DNA from: JALYGJ01 sp963781705
Lineage (GTDB): Bacteria > Chloroflexota > Limnocylindria > Limnocylindrales > CSP1-4
NCBI GenBank assembly: GCA_963781705.1
Contig: CAWAGP010000010.1
Span: forward strand, 186,001 to 250,000
Direction: 5' to 3'
DNA: 64,000 bases
The notes beneath the pieces are model-generated. The model was not told where the DNA came from, did no database searches, and worked only from the letters and a program-made list of their open reading frames with translations. Made by a program: the position numbers and the translations under genes. Below, one piece after another: positions 18,636-26,039 of this stretch; position 1 is the first letter of the stretch, and every line of letters begins with the position of its first letter.

Positions 18636-18710
18636 AACGAAAAGGCACAACCGTCGCGAGGCGGCGTCGCAAAGCCGCGGACCTGCGCAAGCAGGCAGCC
18701 GGGCCGTCGA
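18636..18710 (+). ncRNA. Probable cyclic di-GMP-I (GEMM-I) riboswitch
   Basis: The leader contains the conserved GEMM-I layout in order. ACGAAAAGGCACAACC leads into a hairpin CCGTC-GCGA-GGCGG (18651-18664) capped by a GNRA loop. The invariant CGCAAAGCC follows at 18668-18676. A second hairpin CCTGC-GCAA-GCAGG (18682-18695) is followed by CAGCCGGGCCGTCGAAA. In the known structure the GNRA loop docks into the second helix and c-di-GMP stacks at the junction next to CGCAAAGCC. It lies about 100 bases upstream of the GTG start of the secreted beta-helix protein. The expression platform is unclear; a small hairpin GGG-atg-CCC follows at 18718-18726. The motif match was made by eye. Confidence 0.8.
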
Positions 18711-18808
18711 AATCGCAGGGATGCCCTCCAAACCTGGTCCGTGTCCCGACAACCTGACGACCTGCCGCCGCCGCGCGCGCCGCGGAGTGGGAAAGGCAGG
18801 CGTCTATC

Positions 18809-21013
18809 GTGGGTCCTCGGGAACAGCGAATCTGGCCCGCTCTCAAAGCGTCTTGGAGCGGCGCAGCTCGACCAGCGGCAGTGGCGCTGGCGCTGGTGAT
18901 GATCGCTGTTCCATGGGCGACCCTGACCGCGTCGACCGCCGTGGCGCGTCAAAGCAATGGCGCCTCCATCGGTCCTGCCGGCACTTCCGGGCGCGTGCTT
19001 CTGACGCATCCTGGATCGTGGCGTGAGGCGGGCCTGGCGGCCGATACCCAGGATCTCGACGTCACCTTCAAGGTAGGCAGCAACAAGGTTGCCACCGGCC
19101 GCAGCCAGGGCGTCCTGGTGGTCGCTCGCCGCGTCGCCGCCAACACCGAATATCGCGTCCGGGTCCGCTTCACACCTGATGGCCAGATCCTGCTGGCCGT
19201 GATCCGCGTACTGCGCGGCCATCACCGCATGGTCGGGTCGGAAGTGCCGCTCACCGGCGTCGTGCGCCAGCCCGGCGGCATGCCGATCAGCGTGCGCGTC
19301 CAGGTCATAGGCAACACGCCCACGGTCATCCGGGTGAAGGCCTGGCCGACCGGCCAGGCCGAGCCGGCAGCGTGGTCAAAGCAGGTCCGCGACAACACGC
19401 CCGAGCTGGCGCGCGCAGGCTGGTGGGGCATGCGTTTCGCCGTTCCGCGGACGGCGACCAACGCGCCCGTCCGCTACTCCTATGGCGGCGTCAGGCTGAC
19501 CGCGGCCAATTCGCCCGCGCCGCGCCCGACACCAACACCGACACCAACACCGACACCAACACCAACGGCAACGTCGACCGCGACACCGACGCCGACCCCG
19601 ACGCCAACTCCAACCGCCACTCCGACGCCGAGCCCGACGCCGAGCCCGACACCAACACCGACACCCTCGACCAGCCCCGCGCCGGGATCTCTGGGCCCCC
19701 ACGCCTACGTCGTCTCACCGGACGGCAACGACTCGGCCAGTGGCTCGCCCTCGGCGCCCTGGCGCACCCTCCAGAAGGCAGCCAACACGGCGCCCGCCGG
19801 TGCGACCGTCTACGTGCGCAACGGAACCTTCAGCCCCTTCACCATGACGCGCTCGGGCACGGCCGACGCACCGATCACCTTTGCTGCCTACCCGGGTGAG
19901 AGTCCGGTCATCGACGGCCAGAACGCGGTGACCTGGGCCGTCAAGTTGAGCGGCGTCAGCCACGTTCGGCTCGACGGCCTGACGGTCCAGGCCGGCTACG
20001 CGGACGGGCAGGACGGCGGCGGCATCCTGGTGGTCAACAGCAGCGATGTCGTCGTTCGCGACAGCTTGATACGCAACAACAAGGCCTTCGGCATCCGTAC
20101 GTACAACTCGACCGACGTGCTCATCGACCACAACGAGATGACCCACAACGCCACCGGTGTGCGCATCGATCGCGCTGGCGAGGGCGTGCGCGTCACCAAC
20201 AACCTGATCCACGACAACGACCGGATGATGGTCAATACACCGGACATCGCTGGGGATGACGTGGGTGGTATCGGTGTCGGCATCGTGCGCACCACCGGCC
20301 ACGTGCTCGTGAGCGGCAACCTGATCTGGGGCAACCAAGCGCCCAGCTACGACTATGGTTGGGACGGTGGCGCGTTCGACATCTATGCCGCGAGCAACTG
20401 GACCATGAGCGACAACATCACCTGGGGCAACGACGTGGTGCTCGAGACAGGCACTGACGCCAACAAGACGCCCTGCGACGGCAACAGCTTCGTGCACAAC
20501 TTGAACTACGCGGGCACGAGCCCGGGCAGGACCACCTACGGCATGGTCCTCCGCTGCGCTTCGAACATGCTGGTCGCTAACAACACCTTCGACGGCATGC
20601 AGAATTTCGTTTTCGCCCTCTCGCACAACAAGGGCACCTGGGGCGGCTCAATCGACGGCCTGCGCCTGTACAACAACATCATCTCGACCTCGAACGCCGA
20701 GGTCTTCCGCATCGAGAACTCCGTGCCAACCTCGGTCCAGATCGACTACAACCTGGTCCAGGTCAGCGGCTCTGCCGTGGTGGCGGCCGGGGTGCCCAAC
20801 CATGGCAGTGCGACCAGCGTGGCGACTTTCAGCGCGTGGACTGGCTACGAGGTCCACGGGCTGCAGGGCGACCCACTCTTCACTGACCCCGCCAGCGACC
20901 ATTTCGACCTGCGCGGCGACTCGCCGGCGGTCGATGCCGGCCGCATGCTCGCGGGCGTCACAGATGGCTACGCCGGAGCGGGACCGGATCTGGGTTACGA
21001 GGAGCGCCGCTGA
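18809..21013 (+). CDS. Secreted right-handed beta-helix protein with Thr-Pro linker
   Basis: The 734-residue protein starts at GTG 18809. A signal sequence lies near residues 20-47 (PAAVALALVMIAVPWATLTA). Residues about 65-235 are an N-terminally shortened copy of the jelly-roll module: it lacks the DxFSR and GWG part but keeps TPTVIRVKAWPTGQAEPAAW. A Thr-Pro-rich linker spans about 240-292. The C-terminal 440 residues begin HAYVVSPDGNDSASGSPSAP, as in DUF1565/NosD-like parallel beta-helices, with repeated N-N and N-L-I turn motifs. Such folds occur in polysaccharide lyases and in adhesins; no catalytic set is recognisable. The probable GEMM-I riboswitch just upstream suggests production follows c-di-GMP level. 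The 3' end overlaps the convergent P-loop gene by 56 bases. Confidence 0.85.
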   Translation: MGPREQRIWPALKASWSGAARPAAVALALVMIAVPWATLTASTAVARQSNGASIGPAGTSGRVLLTHPGSWREAGLAADTQDLDVTFKVGSNKVATGRSQGVLVVARRVAANTEYRVRVRFTPDGQILLAVIRVLRGHHRMVGSEVPLTGVVRQPGGMPISVRVQVIGNTPTVIRVKAWPTGQAEPAAWSKQVRDNTPELARAGWWGMRFAVPRTATNAPVRYSYGGVRLTAANSPAPRPTPTPTPTPTPTPTATSTATPTPTPTPTPTATPTPSPTPSPTPTPTPSTSPAPGSLGPHAYVVSPDGNDSASGSPSAPWRTLQKAANTAPAGATVYVRNGTFSPFTMTRSGTADAPITFAAYPGESPVIDGQNAVTWAVKLSGVSHVRLDGLTVQAGYADGQDGGGILVVNSSDVVVRDSLIRNNKAFGIRTYNSTDVLIDHNEMTHNATGVRIDRAGEGVRVTNNLIHDNDRMMVNTPDIAGDDVGGIGVGIVRTTGHVLVSGNLIWGNQAPSYDYGWDGGAFDIYAASNWTMSDNITWGNDVVLETGTDANKTPCDGNSFVHNLNYAGTSPGRTTYGMVLRCASNMLVANNTFDGMQNFVFALSHNKGTWGGSIDGLRLYNNIISTSNAEVFRIENSVPTSVQIDYNLVQVSGSAVVAAGVPNHGSATSVATFSAWTGYEVHGLQGDPLFTDPASDHFDLRGDSPAVDAGRMLAGVTDGYAGAGPDLGYEERR
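19530..19680 (+). repeat. Low-complexity ACACCG/ACACCA repeat encoding a Thr-Pro linker
   Basis: About 150 bases consist of CCGACACCAACA-type hexamer units with variants, giving roughly 50 residues dominated by alternating Thr-Pro with a few Ala and Ser. It separates the jelly-roll module from the beta-helix. Such linkers are usually extended, may be O-glycosylated and vary in length by slippage. Confidence 0.9.
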
Positions 21014-21542
21014 GCGAGCGCACGAACTCGTCCACGTCGGCGTGCGCGCGACAGCGGACCGTCTTCGCCTGGTAGCCGGCGACGGCCTGCGCCACTTCCG
21101 CGGCCGGGTAGGTGCGCGTGTCGGGTAGCGACACAGCCAGTTCGCGCAGCCGGCGCGCGTAGTCGCGGACGCGCAGGAAGCGTTCGCGCCCGCGTCGCCG
21201 GCGCGCCTCGCCGAGCGCGCCACTGACGAAGCGCCGCAGCACGCGACCGCTCGAGCGGCGCCAGGTGACATGGTCCAGCCACACGATCGCGTCGGCCGCC
21301 TCGAACAGCGGCGCCGTCCAGCCGAGCTGCACGCCTTCCGCGATCCAGCGCCCGGTGGCCACGATCTGTGCCACCGCCGAGGCACACTCGGCGGAACTCG
21401 TCGCCGGCCCACGTCCGCCACCGACGCGTGCGATCGCATCGAGGTGATGGACGGGCAGCCCGGTCAATTCCGCCACCTGCGCGGCGAGAGTCGTCTTGCC
21501 GCTGCCCGAGGGGCCGACGATGAAGATCCGCTCAGCTGCCAT
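20958..21542 (-). CDS. P-loop NTPase, DNA-topology-modulation/adenylate-kinase-like
   Basis: The 194-residue protein begins AERIFIVGPSGSGKTTLAAQ, with the Walker A at about residues 9-17. WIAEGVQLGW and ADAIVWLDHVTWRRSSGRVL are typical of small FlaR-like P-loop kinases, where an arginine-rich lid follows the core. HLDAIARVGG corresponds to the HLD segment of that family. It is the last gene of a minus-strand run from the GT4 genes, and its start overlaps the DUF1616-like gene by 11 bases. The final residues overlap, on the opposite strand, the end of the beta-helix protein gene. The true substrate of this family is not established; a nucleotide or sugar kinase role is possible. Confidence 0.82.
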   Translation of the reverse strand: MAAERIFIVGPSGSGKTTLAAQVAELTGLPVHHLDAIARVGGGRGPATSSAECASAVAQIVATGRWIAEGVQLGWTAPLFEAADAIVWLDHVTWRRSSGRVLRRFVSGALGEARRRRGRERFLRVRDYARRLRELAVSLPDTRTYPAAEVAQAVAGYQAKTVRCRAHADVDEFVRSLSGAPRNPDPVPLRRSHL

Positions 21543-22329
21543 TGGTCACCGGCTGCAACACCACGTAGCGGCTTTCCGCGTCGCTGCCGTTTTCGTACAG
21601 TCGCGCCACGATCGGCTGCGTGCGCGCGTCGGCGGTGAGGTCGACCAGCGTCTGCCAGCTCTGTTCCGGCTGCAATCCGAAGCTGAACTCGTGCAGCACG
21701 ACGCCGTTGGCGGACAGGCGGATGACATAGGCGCCTCCGTCGGCGCCGGCGCGCATGCCCAGCTGCGCCTCGTCAGGCTGATCATCGACGGGCACCATCC
21801 ACAGTTCGGCCGGCGGCGGCGAGACCTGCTCGCCGGCGATCAGGCGGCTGCCGGCGACCACGTTGACCGCAACCAGTGCGGCGACCATGACCATCAGCGC
21901 GGCCAACCGCGGCATGGTCGCGAAGCTGAAGCTGGGCCCCAGCGCGCCGCGCCGCACGCGCCGCAGCCAGGCGAAAGCCAGGCCGACCAGCGTGATGACT
22001 GCCAGCGTGACCGACCACGACACCGGCGTCAGCAGCACGCCTGTCCAGGCAAGCGCCAGGCCGGCCAGGATGGCGACGACGATGCTCGTCCCGGCCGAGA
22101 TGAGCAGGCGCTCGACGGTGGGGATGGCGGGCGTCGGGAACAGCAGGCCGACCAGCGCGAAGCCGGGCAGGAAGAGCACCAGTGGAATGGCGAACACCGT
22201 ACGGATCACCGGTGCCAGGTCGAAGCCGACGGTGGCCACGGCGGTCAGCGCGACCAGTGCGGCCAGCCATAGGTCGAGATGGTCGAGTAGCCGCCGTGAC
22301 CGGCCGGACATGGTGGCACCTGGCGTCAT
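21532..22329 (-). CDS. DUF1616-like integral membrane protein
   Basis: The protein has 265 residues from ATG 22329, which overlaps the stop of the GT4 gene as ATGA. Four hydrophobic helices lie in the first 150 residues, including VFAIPLVLFLPGFALVGLLFP, the proline-glycine helix typical of DUF1616 proteins. The C-terminal part is an extracytoplasmic beta-rich domain (LRLSANGVVLHEFSF is preceded by AYVI). Archaeal and bacterial members usually lie in polysaccharide gene clusters, as here, but their biochemical role is unknown. Co-transcription with two GT4 enzymes supports a part in glycan assembly or export. Confidence 0.82.
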   Translation of the reverse strand: MTPGATMSGRSRRLLDHLDLWLAALVALTAVATVGFDLAPVIRTVFAIPLVLFLPGFALVGLLFPTPAIPTVERLLISAGTSIVVAILAGLALAWTGVLLTPVSWSVTLAVITLVGLAFAWLRRVRRGALGPSFSFATMPRLAALMVMVAALVAVNVVAGSRLIAGEQVSPPPAELWMVPVDDQPDEAQLGMRAGADGGAYVIRLSANGVVLHEFSFGLQPEQSWQTLVDLTADARTQPIVARLYENGSDAESRYVVLQPVTNGS

Positions 22330-23540
22330 GCCATCACCTGCCCATAGACCTGCTCGATGCGTCCGACGACGCGCTCGGCCATGAACTCCGGGGCGCGCGC
22401 AAGCGCGCGCTTGCCCATCGCCGCGGTGCGCAGGCGCCGGTGCACGATGTCGCCCATGACATCGCGCAGCGCACCGACGTCGCCCGGTTCGACCAGCACG
22501 CCGGTCCGGCGATCGTCGACCAGGTCGGGCAGCCCGCCGGTGCGCGAGGCGACGACCGGCACGCCACAGGCCATCGCCTCGATGGCGACGGTCGGGCACG
22601 GATCAGGGAAGAGCGACGGAATGAAGCCGACGCCGGCGCGCTGCCAGGCGGCCATGACGGCTGCATGGCCCAGGTTGCGCAGCACGATGACGTCGTCCGG
22701 ATAATCGCGCGCCGGCTCCCCGCTGTCGCGGCCGATCACGACGAGCGGCGGGGCGCCGTCCGTCTGGCGGTAGGCGTCGAGCAGCACGTCGATGCCCTTG
22801 TGGCGCGACAGCGCGCCGACGTACAGCCAGAACGGCCCATCCGGCAAGGCGGCCAGCGCGGGGTCGCTGGCGTCAGCGCGTTGCGCGACGTCGTCGGGCA
22901 CGAAGTTGGGCACGATCTCGTAGGGCACGCCGGCGCGATCGAGCTCATTGCCGTCGGCCACGGCCCTGGTCACCGGCACGAACTTGTCAACGGCGCGCTG
23001 CAGCGGGCCGCGCATCGCCCAGTCGCCGAGCGTCACCAGCATGCCTCGCGCGGTGCCGTAGTTGTCCGCCGCGCAGTGCAGGCATTTACCGAGCGCCGGA
23101 CCGCTGCATGCGCGCTCGCGGTACATCAAGCTGCGCTTGGCGCACACGACGCCGTAGTCGTGCAGTGTCATCACCAGCCGCGCGTCTGTCGAACCCTTGA
23201 GCGGCAGGAATGAGTGCACCAGCCAATTGTGGGCATGCACGATGTCCGGCTGCTCGCGCCGCAGGACATCGCGCAACGAACGCACGACGAGTGGATCGGG
23301 CACCGGCGGCGCGTACGGCCGGCCGCTCGGCATCAACGCTGGCAGCAGCTCCAGTGAACTCGACAGGCGATGCACGCGCAGTCCGTCATCGTCGGTCAGG
23401 CGCGGTCGCTCGGCCGGTCCGAGGGTCGCCACGGCCACATCGTGACCGCGCACGTGCAACCCCAGGCCAAGGTTGCGCACGTACTCCTCGGAGCCGCCGA
23501 TGTACGGCGGATAGAGCTCGGTCAGCATCAGGATGCGCAT
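22326..23540 (-). CDS. GT4-family glycosyltransferase
   Basis: The 404-residue protein opens MRILMLTELYPPYIGGSEEY, the usual start of GT4 enzymes with a glycine-rich donor/acceptor loop. The C-terminal domain has WLYVGALSRHKGIDVLLDAY and PCPTVAIEAMACGVPVVASR, in which the glutamate of the EAMACG block binds the nucleotide sugar. A cysteine cluster between about residues 135 and 155 (CAKRSLMYRERACSG then CLHC) is found in a subset of these enzymes and may bind metal. The start overlaps the stop of the upstream GT4 gene as TGATG. Donor and acceptor are unknown. Confidence 0.93.
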   Translation of the reverse strand: MRILMLTELYPPYIGGSEEYVRNLGLGLHVRGHDVAVATLGPAERPRLTDDDGLRVHRLSSSLELLPALMPSGRPYAPPVPDPLVVRSLRDVLRREQPDIVHAHNWLVHSFLPLKGSTDARLVMTLHDYGVVCAKRSLMYRERACSGPALGKCLHCAADNYGTARGMLVTLGDWAMRGPLQRAVDKFVPVTRAVADGNELDRAGVPYEIVPNFVPDDVAQRADASDPALAALPDGPFWLYVGALSRHKGIDVLLDAYRQTDGAPPLVVIGRDSGEPARDYPDDVIVLRNLGHAAVMAAWQRAGVGFIPSLFPDPCPTVAIEAMACGVPVVASRTGGLPDLVDDRRTGVLVEPGDVGALRDVMGDIVHRRLRTAAMGKRALARAPEFMAERVVGRIEQVYGQVMA

Positions 23541-24676
23541 CAGGCGCCGCCGCCGCGATTTCCGAGAACTTCGCGGTAGACCTCGACCAGGCTTGCCGCG
23601 CAGGCATCCCAGGTGGGCAGCTCGACCGTCACCGGCGGGGCCGTGGCGAGCAGTGCCAGGATCGCCGTGGCGATCTGCTCGTCGGTGCTGTCGATCGGAA
23701 TTGCATGTGCCAGGCCTTTGCGCGCGAGCTCGCTGAGGCCGGTCGTGTCGGCCACCAGCACGCGCCGGCGGAGGGATAGTGCCTCCATCACCGCGATCGG
23801 GTTTGCTTCGTACTCGCTCAGCAGCGCGACGACGCTGGCTGACGCGAGCGTAGTCGCCATCTCGCCGCGCGCGGCCGGGTCGATACCGCCGATCTCGATT
23901 CGATCTGCGGCCGGCGACGCGGCTGCCAGCCGGCGCAATTCGTCCTCATACGGCCCGGCGCCGACGATGCGCAATCGCGCCTCGGGGCATGACCGCAGCA
24001 CCTCGGGGAGCGCGGCGATCAGCCGATGATGGCCCTTGAAGCGCTCCAGGCGGCCGACCGACAGGATCAGCGGCCGGTCGTCATTGGCCGTCGACCCGGC
24101 CGCCGGCCAATCCATCGCAGCGCCGTTGTAGATGGTCGTGAAGCGGGTGGCGGGCAGGTGCAGCTCGTGGGAGAAGAAGTCAGCTTCGTACTCGGATACC
24201 GCGATCAGGTGCTGAGCTCGGGCGAGCAGCGGCCGCATCGCTGCGCGCTGCGGGCCGCGCAGGCGGTTGCGCAACTGCGAGCCGTGTCCGCCACTGTGGA
24301 AGGTCAACACGTACGGCACCGCGGCCGACAGCGCCGCGAGCATCGCGACTGGCGGCACGAACGTGTGGTAGCCCTGGCAGTGGACGAGGTCAAAGTGGCC
24401 GTGCGCCACGGCGCGCAAGATACCCGGCGCGAGGTACCAGTCGCGTCCCGCCGGCCAGGCAGTCATGCGGGTCGCCGGCACCCCGTTCAGTCGCTCGTGG
24501 CGCGCGAGGCGGCCGGTCCGGTCGGTGGTCAGGATGGTCACGTCGAAACCGGCCCGCGCCACGCGCGGCGCGACTTCCCAGACGTGCGTCTCGACGCCGC
24601 CCATGACCGGGTAGGCATTTGCCGACACCATGGCTACCCGAGGACGCTGTACTGCATCAGACTTCCCCTCACTCAT
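23540..24676 (-). CDS. GT4-family glycosyltransferase
   Basis: The protein has 378 residues from ATG 24676; a longer reading frame exists upstream but would run into the divergent hddC-like gene. The N-terminus RVAMVSANAYPVMGGVETHV is a classical GT4 opening. The C-terminal half has LILSVGRLERFKGHHRLIAAL and YEANPIAVMEALSLRRRVLV, carrying the donor-binding glutamate. It is the first gene of a minus-strand run of four with overlapping ends (GT4, GT4, DUF1616-like, P-loop). The run diverges from the hddC-like gene across a 70-base gap. Confidence 0.93.
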   Translation of the reverse strand: MSEGKSDAVQRPRVAMVSANAYPVMGGVETHVWEVAPRVARAGFDVTILTTDRTGRLARHERLNGVPATRMTAWPAGRDWYLAPGILRAVAHGHFDLVHCQGYHTFVPPVAMLAALSAAVPYVLTFHSGGHGSQLRNRLRGPQRAAMRPLLARAQHLIAVSEYEADFFSHELHLPATRFTTIYNGAAMDWPAAGSTANDDRPLILSVGRLERFKGHHRLIAALPEVLRSCPEARLRIVGAGPYEDELRRLAAASPAADRIEIGGIDPAARGEMATTLASASVVALLSEYEANPIAVMEALSLRRRVLVADTTGLSELARKGLAHAIPIDSTDEQIATAILALLATAPPVTVELPTWDACAASLVEVYREVLGNRGGGA

Positions 24677-24746
24677 CCGGGTCAGGTTACGGGGAATGCC
24701 GCCGTCGCGCCGCGGTACGCTTGGGCTACACGTAGGGAGGCGAGCG

Positions 24747-25457
24747 GTGCAGGCGATCATCCTCGCCGGCGGCCAGGGCACGCGTCTGCGGCCGCTGGTG
24801 GGAGATATTCCCAAGCCAATGGCGCCGGTCGCCGGCCGGCCATTCCTCGAGTACCTGCTGGTGCAGCTGCGCCGTGCGGGCATAGAGCTGATCACGATCA
24901 GCGCCGGCTATCGCGCCGGCGACATCGAGGCTCATTTCGGGCGCGGTGACCGTCTTGGCGTGCGGCTCGAGTACTCGGTCGAGGACGAGCCGCTGGGCAC
25001 GGCCGGCGCGCTGAAACTGGCCGCCAGCCGGTTGGCCGGCGATCGCTGGCTGGCGCTCAACGGCAATTCGCTACTCGACATCCCGCTCGACAACCTGGGC
25101 CACGCGCACACCCAGGCGCGCGCGATCTTGACCATGGCCCTGGCGCACGTCGACGACGCCGGCCGGTATGGGCGGGTCGAGTTGGCAGCAGACGGCGCGG
25201 TCACCAGCTTTGCCGAAAAGAACGACGCCGGGCGGCCCGGCCTGATCAACGGCGGCGTGTACGTGATCGAGCGGCGCGCGCTCGATGGAGTGCCGGCGGG
25301 CAGTTTCGTCTCGCTCGAGCGCGAGTTGCTGCCATCCTTGCTCGGCCACGGGCTGCGCGGTGTGGCCTACGACGCCTTCTTCATCGACATCGGTGTACCG
25401 GATGATTACCGGCGCGCGCAGGAGTCGGTCGGCGCGCTAGGCCTGGCCGCCGAATAG
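24747..25457 (+). CDS. hddC: D-glycero-alpha-D-manno-heptose 1-phosphate guanylyltransferase-like
   Basis: The protein has 236 residues from GTG 24747, with a strong GGGAGG six bases upstream. The nucleotidyltransferase signature IILAGGQGTRLRPL and PKPMAPVAGRPFLEYLL are at residues 4-36. DEPLGTAGALKLA and FIDIGVPDDYRRAQ are typical of HddC and mannose-1-phosphate guanylyltransferase-like proteins. In the pathway it joins heptose 1-phosphate to GMP. The block normally reading NGDS, whose Asp binds metal, reads LNGNSLLD here (Asn for Asp, near residue 112). Assignment to heptose relies on gmhA next door and hddA-gmhB in the same window; a mannose or glucose nucleotidyltransferase is the alternative. 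The 3' end overlaps the convergent gmhA by 21 bases. Confidence 0.82.
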   Translation: MQAIILAGGQGTRLRPLVGDIPKPMAPVAGRPFLEYLLVQLRRAGIELITISAGYRAGDIEAHFGRGDRLGVRLEYSVEDEPLGTAGALKLAASRLAGDRWLALNGNSLLDIPLDNLGHAHTQARAILTMALAHVDDAGRYGRVELAADGAVTSFAEKNDAGRPGLINGGVYVIERRALDGVPAGSFVSLERELLPSLLGHGLRGVAYDAFFIDIGVPDDYRRAQESVGALGLAAE

Positions 25458-26039
25458 TGCCGCCTCGACGAGCTCGCTCCAGATGTGGCCGATCATGATC
25501 TGCGCCTCTTGGACGCGCGGCGTGTCGTCGCTGGGCACGCCGACCCAGTAGTCGGCCGCGCCCTTGGCCGCACCGCCGCCGGCACCGGTGAAGGCGACGG
25601 TGACCATGCCGATCGTCTTGGCCGTGCGTAGGCCAGCAACCACGTTGGCCGCGTTGCCGCTGGTCGAGATGCCGACAGCCACGTCGCCTGACCGGCCGAG
25701 CGCCTCGAGCTGCCGCGCGAAGACCATCTCGAACGCGTAGTCATTGCCGATCGCCGTCAGCGCCGACGTGTTGACGGTAAGTGCGTGCGCCGCCAGCGAG
25801 CGCCGCTCGAGATAGAAACGGCCCAGGAATTCGGCGGCGATGTGCTGCGCGTCGGCGGCGCTGCCGCCGTTACCGAACAGGAAGAGCGCATTACCACGGC
25901 GATAGGCATCGATCAGCACCGCGGCGACCTCGACGCATCCGTCGAGATTGGCCAGCAGCGCCTGCTTGGCGGCGATGCTCTCTTCGATCTGGTGGCGAAA
26001 CCGCTCGCGCAGAGCGGCGCGATCGTTAGCCTCGGGCAT
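25437..26039 (-). CDS. gmhA: Sedoheptulose 7-phosphate isomerase-like SIS protein
   Basis: This 200-residue SIS-domain protein contains FLFGNGGSAADAQHIAAEF (about residues 53-71) and DVAVGISTSGNAANVV, which are the phosphosugar-binding loops of GmhA. GmhA converts sedoheptulose 7-phosphate to D-glycero-D-manno-heptose 7-phosphate, the first step of ADP- or GDP-heptose synthesis. The family also includes DiaA, which binds DnaA, but the glycan context and the hddA/gmhB/hddC genes favour GmhA. The start overlaps the 3' end of the upstream gmd-like gene by 14 bases, so the two are probably co-transcribed. Sedoheptulose 7-phosphate would come from the transketolase encoded at 51.5-53.5 kb. Confidence 0.88.
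   Translation of the reverse strand: MPEANDRAALRERFRHQIEESIAAKQALLANLDGCVEVAAVLIDAYRRGNALFLFGNGGSAADAQHIAAEFLGRFYLERRSLAAHALTVNTSALTAIGNDYAFEMVFARQLEALGRSGDVAVGISTSGNAANVVAGLRTAKTIGMVTVAFTGAGGGAAKGAADYWVGVPSDDTPRVQEAQIMIGHIWSELVEAALFGGQA

Noticed and set aside
19530..19680. CRISPR-like short repeats
   Set aside because: The hexamer repeats encode a Thr-Pro linker in frame and have no unique spacers.
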